64,000 nucleotides of DNA from Pedobacter lusitanus (GTDB taxonomy: Bacteria; Bacteroidota; Bacteroidia; Sphingobacteriales; Sphingobacteriaceae), in assembly GCF_040026395.1 (NCBI RefSeq), contig NZ_CP157278.1, positions 5,456,001-5,520,000 on the forward strand, written 5' to 3'. A program made the translations under genes and the position numbers. The notes beneath the pieces are model-generated. The model was not told the origin of the DNA and made no database searches. It worked only from the letters and a program-made list of their open reading frames with translations. Positions 26,061 to 33,522 of this stretch are shown piece by piece; positions within the stretch are counted from its first letter, which is position 1; every line of letters starts with the position of its first letter.

Positions 26061-26456
26061 TATGATTTCTGGAATAATGGTTTAGTTGGGTTGATTAATG
26101 GTGGTGACCATTTTGAACAACAATTAAGACCAGGTGAAATCAGAATGATGTCTGTTCACGCTAAAGAAAATCATCCGCAGTTTATTGCGACCAATCGTCA
26201 TATTATGCAGGGCTATTTAGACTTGAAGGATTGCATATGGAATAGTAAAAAGAAAACACTTAAAGGTGTTTCAGATGTGATCAAAGATGATACATACAAA
26301 GTGATCATTGCTACCAATGGTTACCAGATTTCAACTTGCAATGTTTCAGCAGGGAAGTATAAGGTTAAAATGATTGAGGGGAATTCTGGTATAGCAGAGC
26401 TAATTATTAATACAACGAAGAATGCAACGGTAAACTGGGAGGTGAAGTTTAAATAA
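26049..26456 (+). pseudogene. C-terminal fragment of an alpha-galactosidase-like glycoside hydrolase
   Basis: About 135 codons that look like the end of a large secreted glycosidase: IYDFWNNGLVG, then the C-terminal beta-sandwich with LRPGEIRMMSVHAKENHPQF and ATNRHIMQGYLDLKDCIW. No catalytic barrel, signal peptide or start precedes it; the reading frame begins where the opposite-strand ester cyclase fragment also begins. It is therefore the 3' remnant of a gene whose first 1.5 kb or so is gone. Confidence 0.6.
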
Positions 26457-26502
26457 TATTCTTCGGTGGCAGGAGCTGGTATGCTGATAATATATAAATC
26501 TT

Positions 26503-26859
26503 CTATTTACCGGTAATTCTTTTTCTGTGATCCGTTCCCCAGGCAGATAGTGCTTTAAGAACATTTTCCAGGGTGCGGCCGTACTCGGTAAGTTCATATT
26601 CAACACCTATGGGTTGAGTATTTAATATCGTTCTTGTAACAAGCTGGTTGATCTCCAGATCTTTTAGTTCACGGCTTAACATTTTACCGGAAATCCCATT
26701 TATCTCACGTAAAAGATCTGTAAATCTCATTTTACCTAAGAAGAGTGCACCTATAATGGTAATCTTCCAGCGTCCATTTAAGATATCCATAGCGTCATGT
26801 ACAGAAAGTATAGTCTTACTGCATTTTTCTGTTAGGGTTTGAACTTTCTCTTCCATCAT
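26503..26859 (-). CDS. HxlR-family transcriptional regulator
   Basis: Winged-helix regulator of 118 residues with the HxlR signature (MDILNGRWKITIIGALF, RFTDLLREINGISGKMLSRE, EYELTEYGRTLENVLKAL). Residue Cys in the N-terminal tail (TEKCSKTI) is at the place where redox-sensing HxlR proteins carry their reactive Cys. It is divergent from a nitroreductase gene with both promoters and a palindrome in the 100-bp space, the usual arrangement for self-regulation and control of an NAD(P)H oxidoreductase in response to electrophiles or quinones. Confidence 0.9.
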   Translation of the reverse strand: MMEEKVQTLTEKCSKTILSVHDAMDILNGRWKITIIGALFLGKMRFTDLLREINGISGKMLSRELKDLEINQLVTRTILNTQPIGVEYELTEYGRTLENVLKALSAWGTDHRKRITGK

Positions 26860-26886
26860 ATGTTAGTTAGTATACTTTTTGTCACT

Positions 26887-26937
26887 GTTACTTTTGGTAA
26901 CTGGATGACAAAAGTACATAAAGTGTTCTTACTTTTG
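26887..26937. promoter_or_regulatory. Divergent hxlR/nitroreductase promoters with palindrome
   Basis: GTTACTTTTGGTAAC (26887-26901, arms GTTAC/GTAAC) is the operator candidate. The leftward -7 element TACTTTTG is on the minus strand at 26909-26916, and the rightward one, the same TACTTTTG, is at 26930-26937. The palindrome lies at the expected start of the hxlR transcript. Confidence 0.6.
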
Positions 26938-26960
26938 CCTCGTTAATTAATTTTTTTAAA

Positions 26961-27593
26961 ATGGTCTTACTGGAAGCATTAAATTGGCGATATGCCACAA
27001 AAAAAATGAACGGACAAGTTGTCCCACAAGACAAACTTGATTATATTTTAGAAGCAGCGCGACTTGCTCCATCCTCATCAGGGTTACAGCCTTTTCGTGT
27101 TTTTGTGATTTCTAATAAAGAATTACTGGAGAAAATACAACCCATTGCCTATAACCAAAGCCAGATTACTGATGCTTCGCATTTATTGGTCTTTGCAGCC
27201 TGGGATGGTTACAGCTTAGAAAGAATAGAAGAGGTCTTTAATAAAACTATTGCAGAAAGAGGACTGCCAGCTGCTGCAATGGATGATTATAAAGCGACAC
27301 TTTGGGGTATGTATGAACCTCTTGGGCAAGAGTGGCATGCAAATCATGCTGCAAGACAAGCTTATATTTCATTTGGTCTGGCAATTGGAGCAGCGGCAGA
27401 ACAAAGAGTTGATGCAACTCCGATTGAAGGATTTTTACCACCAGCTTTAGATGAGTTGCTGGGTTTGAAAGAACTGGGGCTGAAAAGTGCGGTGATCTTA
27501 GCCTTAGGTTATAGAGATGAAGCCAATGACTGGCTGGTGAATATGAAAAAGGTCAGAACTCCAAAAGAAAACTTTGTAACAGCAATCATTTAA
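26961..27593 (+). CDS. Nitroreductase-family NAD(P)H-dependent oxidoreductase
   Basis: FMN enzyme of 210 residues of the NfsB type. The FMN/phosphate binding start RYATKKMNGQVV and the APSSSGLQPFRVFVI motif are present, as is FGLAIGAAAEQRVDATPIEG near the dimer interface and ALGYRDEAND at the end. It reduces quinones, nitroaromatics or similar electrophiles with NAD(P)H. Divergent from hxlR, which probably regulates it. Confidence 0.9.
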   Translation: MVLLEALNWRYATKKMNGQVVPQDKLDYILEAARLAPSSSGLQPFRVFVISNKELLEKIQPIAYNQSQITDASHLLVFAAWDGYSLERIEEVFNKTIAERGLPAAAMDDYKATLWGMYEPLGQEWHANHAARQAYISFGLAIGAAAEQRVDATPIEGFLPPALDELLGLKELGLKSAVILALGYRDEANDWLVNMKKVRTPKENFVTAII

Positions 27594-27683
27594 AAAAAAG
27601 GCGATCAGAGAGCAGCGGCGGAAGGCTGATTAGCTTATTGCCAATAAGAAATACAAGCGAAAGAAACAGATTTTTTGTTTGTT

Positions 27684-27735
27684 AAAAGGTGATTTTAACC
27701 AGGCTTACGAGGTTGGTTAAAATCACCTTTTTTGT
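27684..27735 (+). terminator. Terminator after the nitroreductase
   Basis: Perfect 18-bp stem (27684-27701 and 27714-27731) with a 12-nt loop, continuing into a T tract. It lies 90 bp past the stop codon. Confidence 0.7.
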
Positions 27736-27889
27736 GAAATATTCTGGCTGTCAATATCAAAGCCAGCTTCATTTAACAGTTGAATCAATGGAAAAGCATA
27801 CCTGTTCCGTGCGGTAAAATATTTGGAACCTTACCAGATAAAATACAATAAAGTATATCCAGGCATTCTGGATATACTTCTAATAAGTA

Positions 27890-28339
27890 TCAGGCATCAG
27901 GTATCTCAGGTTCAACCAGCTTATTCAGTTTTTCCAGTGATTCCTGCCAGCCCAGATAACACATTTCTGCAGGTATCATAGCAGGTATCCCTTCCTGCAA
28001 TATTTTTAATTCTGTACCAACAGATGTTTTTTGAATCCAAACAGAAGTGGTCATTGTACCAGGCAGGTTTGGATCATCAAATTTATCAGTATACTTCAGA
28101 AACTCATTGGGCTTGAGCTCTAAATACTCTCCGCCAAAGGAGTGACCGTTGCCAGTTGTGAAATTGTGAAATGACATCTTAAAAGTACCGCCTACCTGTA
28201 CATTCATATTGTGTACTGTACAAAGATAACCATACGGTGGCAACCATGAAGCGATTGCTATAGCTTCAGTGAAGGCACGATATATCTTTTCAGGTGAGGC
28301 CTTAATAACTCTGTGCAATGAAACTTTGTTGTCTGACAT
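27890..28339 (-). CDS. SRPBCC / AHSA1-type START-like domain protein
   Basis: Small protein of 149 residues with the AHSA1 (activator of Hsp90 ATPase homologue) pattern: HRVIKASPEKIYRAFTEAIA at the start, GGTFKMSFHNFTTGNGHSF, and the closing helix YLGWQESLEKLNKLV. Such proteins bind hydrophobic ligands; specific role unknown. It is convergent with the nitroreductase gene across a terminator. Confidence 0.85.
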   Translation of the reverse strand: MSDNKVSLHRVIKASPEKIYRAFTEAIAIASWLPPYGYLCTVHNMNVQVGGTFKMSFHNFTTGNGHSFGGEYLELKPNEFLKYTDKFDDPNLPGTMTTSVWIQKTSVGTELKILQEGIPAMIPAEMCYLGWQESLEKLNKLVEPEIPDA

Positions 28340-28568
28340 AAAATCATTTTTTTGTATTCCTACTCATTTGGCTTTTCGGTTCGCCCGTTTTTTTATATGG
28401 TAGCTGCTCCACTGTTTATATTTGCTTTATCAAAGATGCAAGTAAAAACAGCTGTAGAGGAGGGGTGTATACGACAATTTACAGTCTGATTTACGACAGT
28501 TATACTTTCACCGGACTATCTGACTCCAGGTTCGACCCTATACTGCCTGCAGGTGATCTCAGTGTTTT

Positions 28569-28919
28569 TCACGTTCTTAAAATCTTATCCATTGCCTTTC
28601 CTTTTGCCAATTCATCTACCAGCTTATCCAGGTAACGTATCTTTTGCATGAGCCCGTCTTCGATTTCCTCCACACGGTAACCGCAGATTACGCCTGTAAT
28701 TTTTGAAACATTTGGATTTATTTGTGGTGCCTGAGCAAAAAAGTCTTCAAAATTGGTCTTGTTGTCGATAAGCTGTTGCAGAGTTTGTTTATCGTATCCC
28801 GTTAGCCAGTATATGATCGTATCTACTTCATCTTTTGTGCGGTTTTTTTTCTCTGCTTTTTGAATGTAGTGAGGATAGACACCAGCAAAAGACATTTGAT
28901 ATACTCTTGTATTATTCAT
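28569..28919 (-). CDS. DUF2200 family protein
   Basis: Protein of 116 residues with the family pattern [39 protein letters not shown], and [19 protein letters not shown]. Function unknown, although members are often labelled DNA-binding or regulatory. It stands alone between the SRPBCC gene and the tRNA gene. Confidence 0.85.
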   Translation of the reverse strand: MNNTRVYQMSFAGVYPHYIQKAEKKNRTKDEVDTIIYWLTGYDKQTLQQLIDNKTNFEDFFAQAPQINPNVSKITGVICGYRVEEIEDGLMQKIRYLDKLVDELAKGKAMDKILRT

Positions 28920-29092
28920 TTTACGTGTTATTAATGCAGCTAACTCATTTATGTGTCAGAAAAACTACAGATATCAGGTTGGGTTAATGTAACTGTTTGC
29001 CACACTAATATTTGCTTTGTCCGCAATGGGCGGGACCTGTATGTGAATATACTAAAGATTGTATAGGAAAAAAAGCTGTTGGAAAACCTCTA

Positions 29093-29130
29093 AACAAAAA
29101 AAGGCAACGTCTGGAGCAACGTCGCCTCTA
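29093..29130 (-). terminator. Terminator downstream of tRNA-Arg
   Basis: On the minus strand GGCGACGT pairs with ACGTTGCC (one G-T), followed by seven T residues, 20 bp past the tRNA 3' end. Confidence 0.7.
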
Positions 29131-29149
29131 ATTAAGAAATAAATCTTGT

Positions 29150-29222
29150 ACACCCAATAGGATTCGAACCTATGACCTACGGTTTAGAAAACCGTTGCTC
29201 TATCCAGCTGAGCTATGGATGC
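29150..29222 (-). tRNA. tRNA-Arg (anticodon UCU)
   Basis: 73-nt cloverleaf on the minus strand. The acceptor GCATCCA pairs with TGGGTGT (G-U pairs at 1-72 and 4-69), the D arm is GCTC/GAGC, the anticodon stem is ACGGT/ACCGT around TTTCTAA (anticodon TCT, positions 34-36), and the T arm is ATAGG TTCGAAT CCTAT. The CCA is not encoded. It reads AGA and AGG. No phage or integrase gene flanks it. Confidence 0.95.
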
Positions 29223-29291
29223 GTTTTCCCTTGTTGGAGCGACAAAGGTAGGATTAAAGTACTTTAAACGCAAATCTATTTGAAAATAATT

Positions 29292-30683
29292 CTACAAGGC
29301 TATAGATTTTAAAATATCTATTCTTTGCTGAGGATGCGATTCTGCATAAGAAAGAACCATATTCAGGATATAATCATTTGATGGATAAGGTACTATACAA
29401 GACTTCAGGTTTTCCAGATCCGTGATGTCAGTGTAAAAAGAAATATAGCCCATACCGTAAAATTTACCTCCTTCGATCCATAAACAGCTCTTTTCTTCTT
29501 CGTTTCTTCCGGAATCTATCAGTGCAAAGGAGGGAAGAGCTGATTTTAAATGTAAGATTGCCTCATTTACCCGCTGATTATATTCAGCTGGATCTTCCTG
29601 GCCAAGACAGGCACCATTACATCCACCTTTCTCCTGAGCAGTACAAGCAGATCTGTTTTTCTGAATAAAACACAGTTTTTCACATAACCGGTGTTCGGTA
29701 ATCATGCCTCTTAGCAAACTCTGCCCCGACAATAGGCTATTGAATGTGTACAACGCATTCGTGTTTTTCTTGTATTTGTCAATTCCCAGACGGACATAGC
29801 CGTTCTGATCCTCAAAATCGTAAAGCGCATACTTTTGCTCAAACCGCTTTAAAGCCCTGTTTTTTTCTGGCCAGTATTTCTGTATTTCTGATGCTTCAAG
29901 AATCAGCGCCATGAGTTCAGTACCACAGATCGTGAAATCTACTTCATAAATGTTTCTTAGAAAATCCTGTCTCTGCTGATTGATCTTGTTTCCTGAAAAA
30001 TGGGAGTACACCCGTTTTCTGAGATTAATAGCTTTACCAATGTAGATGATTTTTCCTTTCTGATCTTTAAAATAATATACACCCGGGTTAGCCGGTAAAG
30101 CTTCGATACTATCCTTTGATAAATTTGGAGGTAACAGCTGTTCTTTAGAACTTTTATGTAAGGAAAGCGGGATGGCGCCTTCCGTATCTTTTTCCAGCAG
30201 CAATGTTAACAATAATGCCGTTGCAGCAGCATCACCACCGGCACGGTGCCGGTCATTTAAAGGAATATGCAATGACGAACAGAGTTTACCCAGACTATAA
30301 GAAGGAAGACCAGGGATAATTTTTCTGCTCATTCTGACTGTACAAAGCTTTTTTGACTGCAGTACAAATCCCGATTGGGCAAGCTGATGCCTGACAAAAG
30401 AGAAATCAAAATTTACGTTATGCGCAACAAATACTTTATCATTCAGCAGCTCATAAATTTTAGGGGCTACCTCTTCGAAAAGCGGCGCATCATAAACCAT
30501 TTTATTACTGATACCGGTAAGTGTTTGAATATAAACAGGGATGTCCTGTCTGGGATTAATCAGTGTTTCAAAACTTTCTATGACTTTTAAACCATCATGA
30601 ATAAGGATGGAGATTTCTGTAATCCCATTACCGGAGGCAAAACCGCCGGTAGTTTCAATATCAACTACTGCATATTTTAACAT
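29292..30683 (-). CDS. DnaQ-type exonuclease fused to a GIY-YIG (UvrC-like) domain
   Basis: Two-domain DNA repair nuclease of 463 residues. Residues about 1-165 form a DEDDh 3'-5' exonuclease (VVDIETTGGFASGNG, HNVNFDFSFVRHQL, then HRAGGDAAAT). The GIY-YIG nuclease follows at about 205-285 (NPGVYYFKDQKGKIIYIGKA, then LRKRVYSHF), and the remainder resembles the UvrC/Cho N-terminal region, with a Cys cluster (CEKLCFIQKNRSACTAQ, then GGCNGACLGQ) that may bind zinc or an Fe-S cluster. This fusion is known in Bacteroidota and other phyla; Cho-type proteins incise beside bulky lesions. Confidence 0.9.
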   Translation of the reverse strand: MLKYAVVDIETTGGFASGNGITEISILIHDGLKVIESFETLINPRQDIPVYIQTLTGISNKMVYDAPLFEEVAPKIYELLNDKVFVAHNVNFDFSFVRHQLAQSGFVLQSKKLCTVRMSRKIIPGLPSYSLGKLCSSLHIPLNDRHRAGGDAAATALLLTLLLEKDTEGAIPLSLHKSSKEQLLPPNLSKDSIEALPANPGVYYFKDQKGKIIYIGKAINLRKRVYSHFSGNKINQQRQDFLRNIYEVDFTICGTELMALILEASEIQKYWPEKNRALKRFEQKYALYDFEDQNGYVRLGIDKYKKNTNALYTFNSLLSGQSLLRGMITEHRLCEKLCFIQKNRSACTAQEKGGCNGACLGQEDPAEYNQRVNEAILHLKSALPSFALIDSGRNEEEKSCLWIEGGKFYGMGYISFYTDITDLENLKSCIVPYPSNDYILNMVLSYAESHPQQRIDILKSIAL

Positions 30684-30800
30684 TTATAGAGCTATAGGCT
30701 GATACAAATGTGCTAATAATTTTAGTAAAATAAATAATTATTGAAAATATAATCTATGTGGCACGTAAATAGCTGTGAATAAAGTAAATATGAAAGATAA

Positions 30801-31160
30801 ATGTTGAAAATTCTGGCAGTGGATGACGATAAGGCTATCCTGGACGTTATCAGATTTATCCTGGAAGAAGAAGGTTATGAAGTGATCACGCTGGCTAACG
30901 GGAATAATATATTGGATATGGTGAAGCAAATTTCTCCGGATCTGATTTTACTTGATGTAATGCTTGGTGGCTTAGATGGCAGAGAAATCTGTAAAGCATT
31001 GAAAGCGCACGAGCAATTCAAAAAAATACCTGTGGTAATCATCTCGGCTAGTCATCAGCTGAGTGATTTGCTGCTGCCCGGATCTCCTGATAACTTTCTG
31101 GCTAAACCCTTTGATATAGATCACCTGGTTCAAATTGTTAAAGCACAGCTTGCTGCTTAA
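30801..31160 (+). CDS. Single-domain response regulator (REC only)
   Basis: Receiver protein of 119 residues with the acidic pair in AVDDDKAIL, the phospho-acceptor in LILLDVMLGGLDG, and the Lys in LAKPFD. There is no output domain, so it probably works in a phosphorelay or binds a partner protein. No histidine kinase is adjacent; the hybrid kinase at the start of the window is 28 kb away. Confidence 0.9.
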   Translation: MLKILAVDDDKAILDVIRFILEEEGYEVITLANGNNILDMVKQISPDLILLDVMLGGLDGREICKALKAHEQFKKIPVVIISASHQLSDLLLPGSPDNFLAKPFDIDHLVQIVKAQLAA

Positions 31161-31202
31161 AACAAGCTGTACTAATTTATATGTTATACCAGATTCCCGG
31201 AA

Positions 31203-31610
31203 TTATGCGGTAGTAGTTTCTATTTGTATAGGATTAGTTAAGATTTTGTGAATAGGGCATTTATCTGCAATCTGCATCAGTCTGCTTATTTCTGCTTCTG
31301 ATAAGTCTCCGGTAAACTCAATTTCCCTGGTAATCTTAGTTCCGGCATCCATCTGTTCTTCGTTACAGATCGCCAGATGAATTCTAATGCTCTCTAAAGC
31401 CATATTCTTTCTGTCTGCATACATTCTGATGGTAATTGCGGTACAGCTTCCTAAACTGGCTAAAAGCAATGCACCAGGATTCATACCCTCATCAGTTCCA
31501 CCAACATCAGTAGGTTCATCCGCATAAATGAAATGTCCGCCTGCATATACTTTAGTCAGATAATGTGAACGGTCCAGTTCTGTAACTGCGGTGATTTGTT
31601 TCTTGTCCAT
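31203..31610 (-). CDS. OsmC/Ohr-family protein
   Basis: Protein of 135 residues of the OsmC fold. The first active-site Cys is in LASLGSCTAITIRMYADRK and the second in ADKCPIHKILTNP; these two reduce organic or fatty-acid hydroperoxides. The sequence GGTDEGMNPGALLLASLG is typical. It stands alone, divergent from a small gene. Confidence 0.9.
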   Translation of the reverse strand: MDKKQITAVTELDRSHYLTKVYAGGHFIYADEPTDVGGTDEGMNPGALLLASLGSCTAITIRMYADRKNMALESIRIHLAICNEEQMDAGTKITREIEFTGDLSEAEISRLMQIADKCPIHKILTNPIQIETTTA

Positions 31611-31856
31611 AGGGTTATTTGTTTGCTAAAGCTAAAAATAAAGAAATTCGGCCGGGGAACAACCCGAAATACATGAACAGTGCTTTTTTGACCTCAGTAA
31701 AACAATTTATAAGATTTGAAAAATAAGGTGAAGATTAAACTAAGGGGCTCTATAATGTTAAATGTTAACCAGGAATTTAACAGAAAAGTATTATCAACTT
31801 AAAATTAGTTAAACATTTGATAACCATATTTGTTATGATTGATGAACTAACCAGAT

Positions 31857-32102
31857 ATGACTATGTTAAGTAATTATCTCAATTTCCAGTTTGATGTACA
31901 GGGTAAGCCTGTCAAAGGTTTTTGCATGAGAATTCAGGATGATTTTCATGAAACCTACGCCGTTATTGTTGATGGTTATCATTCCTTTTGCGTCTGGCTT
32001 GATCAGCCATCATCCACATGGCGGTCATCTAAGTATACAAATGTAGAACCTGGCGTGCTTGAGAAGATCATAAGCCATCTGAAAGTTCATAAGTTAGCAT
32101 AA
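31857..32102 (+). CDS. Small protein of unknown function
   Basis: Protein of 81 residues, soluble, with aromatic strands (YAVIVDGYHSFCVWLDQ, then SSKYTNVEPGVLEKII). No known family recognised. A strong terminator 12 bp past its stop and a plausible promoter (CATATTTG, one mismatch, near 31826) support it as a real gene. Confidence 0.6.
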   Translation: MTMLSNYLNFQFDVQGKPVKGFCMRIQDDFHETYAVIVDGYHSFCVWLDQPSSTWRSSKYTNVEPGVLEKIISHLKVHKLA

Positions 32103-32113
32103 TCCATATATAG

Positions 32114-32151
32114 AAAAATGCCCCTCCTGATAATTCAGGAGGGGCATTTTT
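32114..32151 (+). terminator. Terminator
   Basis: Perfect 17-bp stem (32114-32130 and 32135-32151) with a TAAT loop and a T tract on the right; the A tract on the left makes it usable from both sides. Confidence 0.9.
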
Positions 32152-32192
32152 TATGATAAGCCAGATTTTGCAGGGCGATAATGAGTTTATGA

Positions 32193-33431
32193 TTAATGGA
32201 AAAACAGGTAAGCCACAAATACAGCTGCTATAATTCCTGCTAAATCTGCCAGAAGCCCGAACGGAATGGCATAACGTGTACGTTTAATACCTACAGAACC
32301 AAAATAAAGGGCTACAATATAAAAAGTAGTATCTGCTGACCCGTTAAAAACACAGGACAGACGGCCTACAAATGAATCAGGACCAAAAGTTTTCATCGTA
32401 TCCACCATCATTGCTTTTGCACCACTGCCACTCAGTGGTTTGATCAGTGCCGTTGGCAGAGCAGGGGTAAAGTCTGCGTTGATCCCCGAATGTACAAAAC
32501 ACCAGGTAAAACCATCAACAATATACCCCAGTACACCAGAATTTCGTAAAACTCCGATTGCAACAAGCATACCTACCAGATAAGGGATAATCGTAATACA
32601 GGTTGTAAAACCATTTTTTGCTCCCTCTATAAATGCATCATACACATTTACCTTTTTGCGAACGGCACCTAAAATAAAGGCTATAATAATGGAAAAAAGA
32701 ATAAAATTAGAGACAACTCTGGAAACTACCTCTATCTGTTCTTTACTCAGGAAGTTAGTGAAATAATAAATCATCCCCACTAAAAACAAAGTAATGCCGC
32801 CCAGCCAGGAAATCACTACCGAATTAAACAGGTTGATTTTTTGTTTGATAGCAACGGCGATCAGTCCAACTACAGTAGCCACATAAGTCGCAATCATGCA
32901 GGGAATAAAGATATCCGAAGGATCTGCAGCACCCAGTATAGCTCTTTGTGCCATAATACTCAGTGGAATCAGCGTAAGACCGGAAGTATGCAGTACCAGG
33001 AACATGATCTGCGCATTACTGGCAGTATCTTTATCCGGGTTGATTTCCTGTAAACTCTGCATGGCCTTTAAACCAAAAGGAGTGGCTGCATTATCCAGAC
33101 CCAGTAAATTAGCAGAGAAATTCATCACCATATGTCCTGTGGCAGGGTGATTTTTAGGTACTTCAGGAAAGATACGGCTGAAAAAAGGACCGATAATACG
33201 GGATAGAAAATTAATAGCACCAGCTTTTTCCCCGATATTCATAATCCCAAGCCATAAAGTCATGATCCCTACCAGTGGTAAAGCAATATCCATTACCCCG
33301 ACTTTGGCAGATTCAAAAGTGCCGTCTACTATAAGTTTGAATATTTCAGTATCACCAAAAAAGATTAATCTGATCAGTGCAACAACGAATGCGATGATGA
33401 AAAACGCAATCCATAAATAATTTAATGCCAT
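32193..33431 (-). CDS. SpmA-SpmB-type nucleoside recognition (Gate) membrane protein
   Basis: Fused spore-maturation-type membrane protein of 412 residues with about nine hydrophobic segments. The SpmA part carries LLGLDNAATPFGLKAMQSL and VLHTSGLTLIPLSIMA; the SpmB part carries PALPTALIKPLSGSGAKAMM and CVFNGSADTTFYIVALYFGS. In Bacillus the two are separate proteins acting in spore dehydration; in non-sporulating Bacteroidota the fusion is common and its transported substrate is unknown. Confidence 0.85.
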   Translation of the reverse strand: MALNYLWIAFFIIAFVVALIRLIFFGDTEIFKLIVDGTFESAKVGVMDIALPLVGIMTLWLGIMNIGEKAGAINFLSRIIGPFFSRIFPEVPKNHPATGHMVMNFSANLLGLDNAATPFGLKAMQSLQEINPDKDTASNAQIMFLVLHTSGLTLIPLSIMAQRAILGAADPSDIFIPCMIATYVATVVGLIAVAIKQKINLFNSVVISWLGGITLFLVGMIYYFTNFLSKEQIEVVSRVVSNFILFSIIIAFILGAVRKKVNVYDAFIEGAKNGFTTCITIIPYLVGMLVAIGVLRNSGVLGYIVDGFTWCFVHSGINADFTPALPTALIKPLSGSGAKAMMVDTMKTFGPDSFVGRLSCVFNGSADTTFYIVALYFGSVGIKRTRYAIPFGLLADLAGIIAAVFVAYLFFH

Positions 33432-33457
33432 ATTTTAGTTTGAAGCTATGAAAGTAA

Positions 33458-33498
33458 AAAAAAAGGATCTGTATTCAGTAGAATACAGATCCTTTTTT
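33458..33498. terminator. Bidirectional terminator
   Basis: Perfect stem GGATCTGTATTC/GAATACAGATCC (33465-33476 and 33481-33492) with A residues on the left and T residues on the right. On the minus strand it ends the S9 peptidase gene. Confidence 0.8.
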
Positions 33499-33522
33499 AT
33501 GATCACAACGAAGAATGTCTGA

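Noticed and set aside
27727..27830. Minus-strand frame of about 33 codons (GSKYFTARNRYAFPLIQLLN and on)
   Set aside because: It reads somewhat like a protein end, but has no start, is very short and abuts a terminator; could be a gene remnant but I cannot support it.
29150..29222. tRNA-Arg as a phage attachment site
   Set aside because: No integrase and no repeat of the tRNA 3' end were seen nearby; the phage-like island is 8 kb away.
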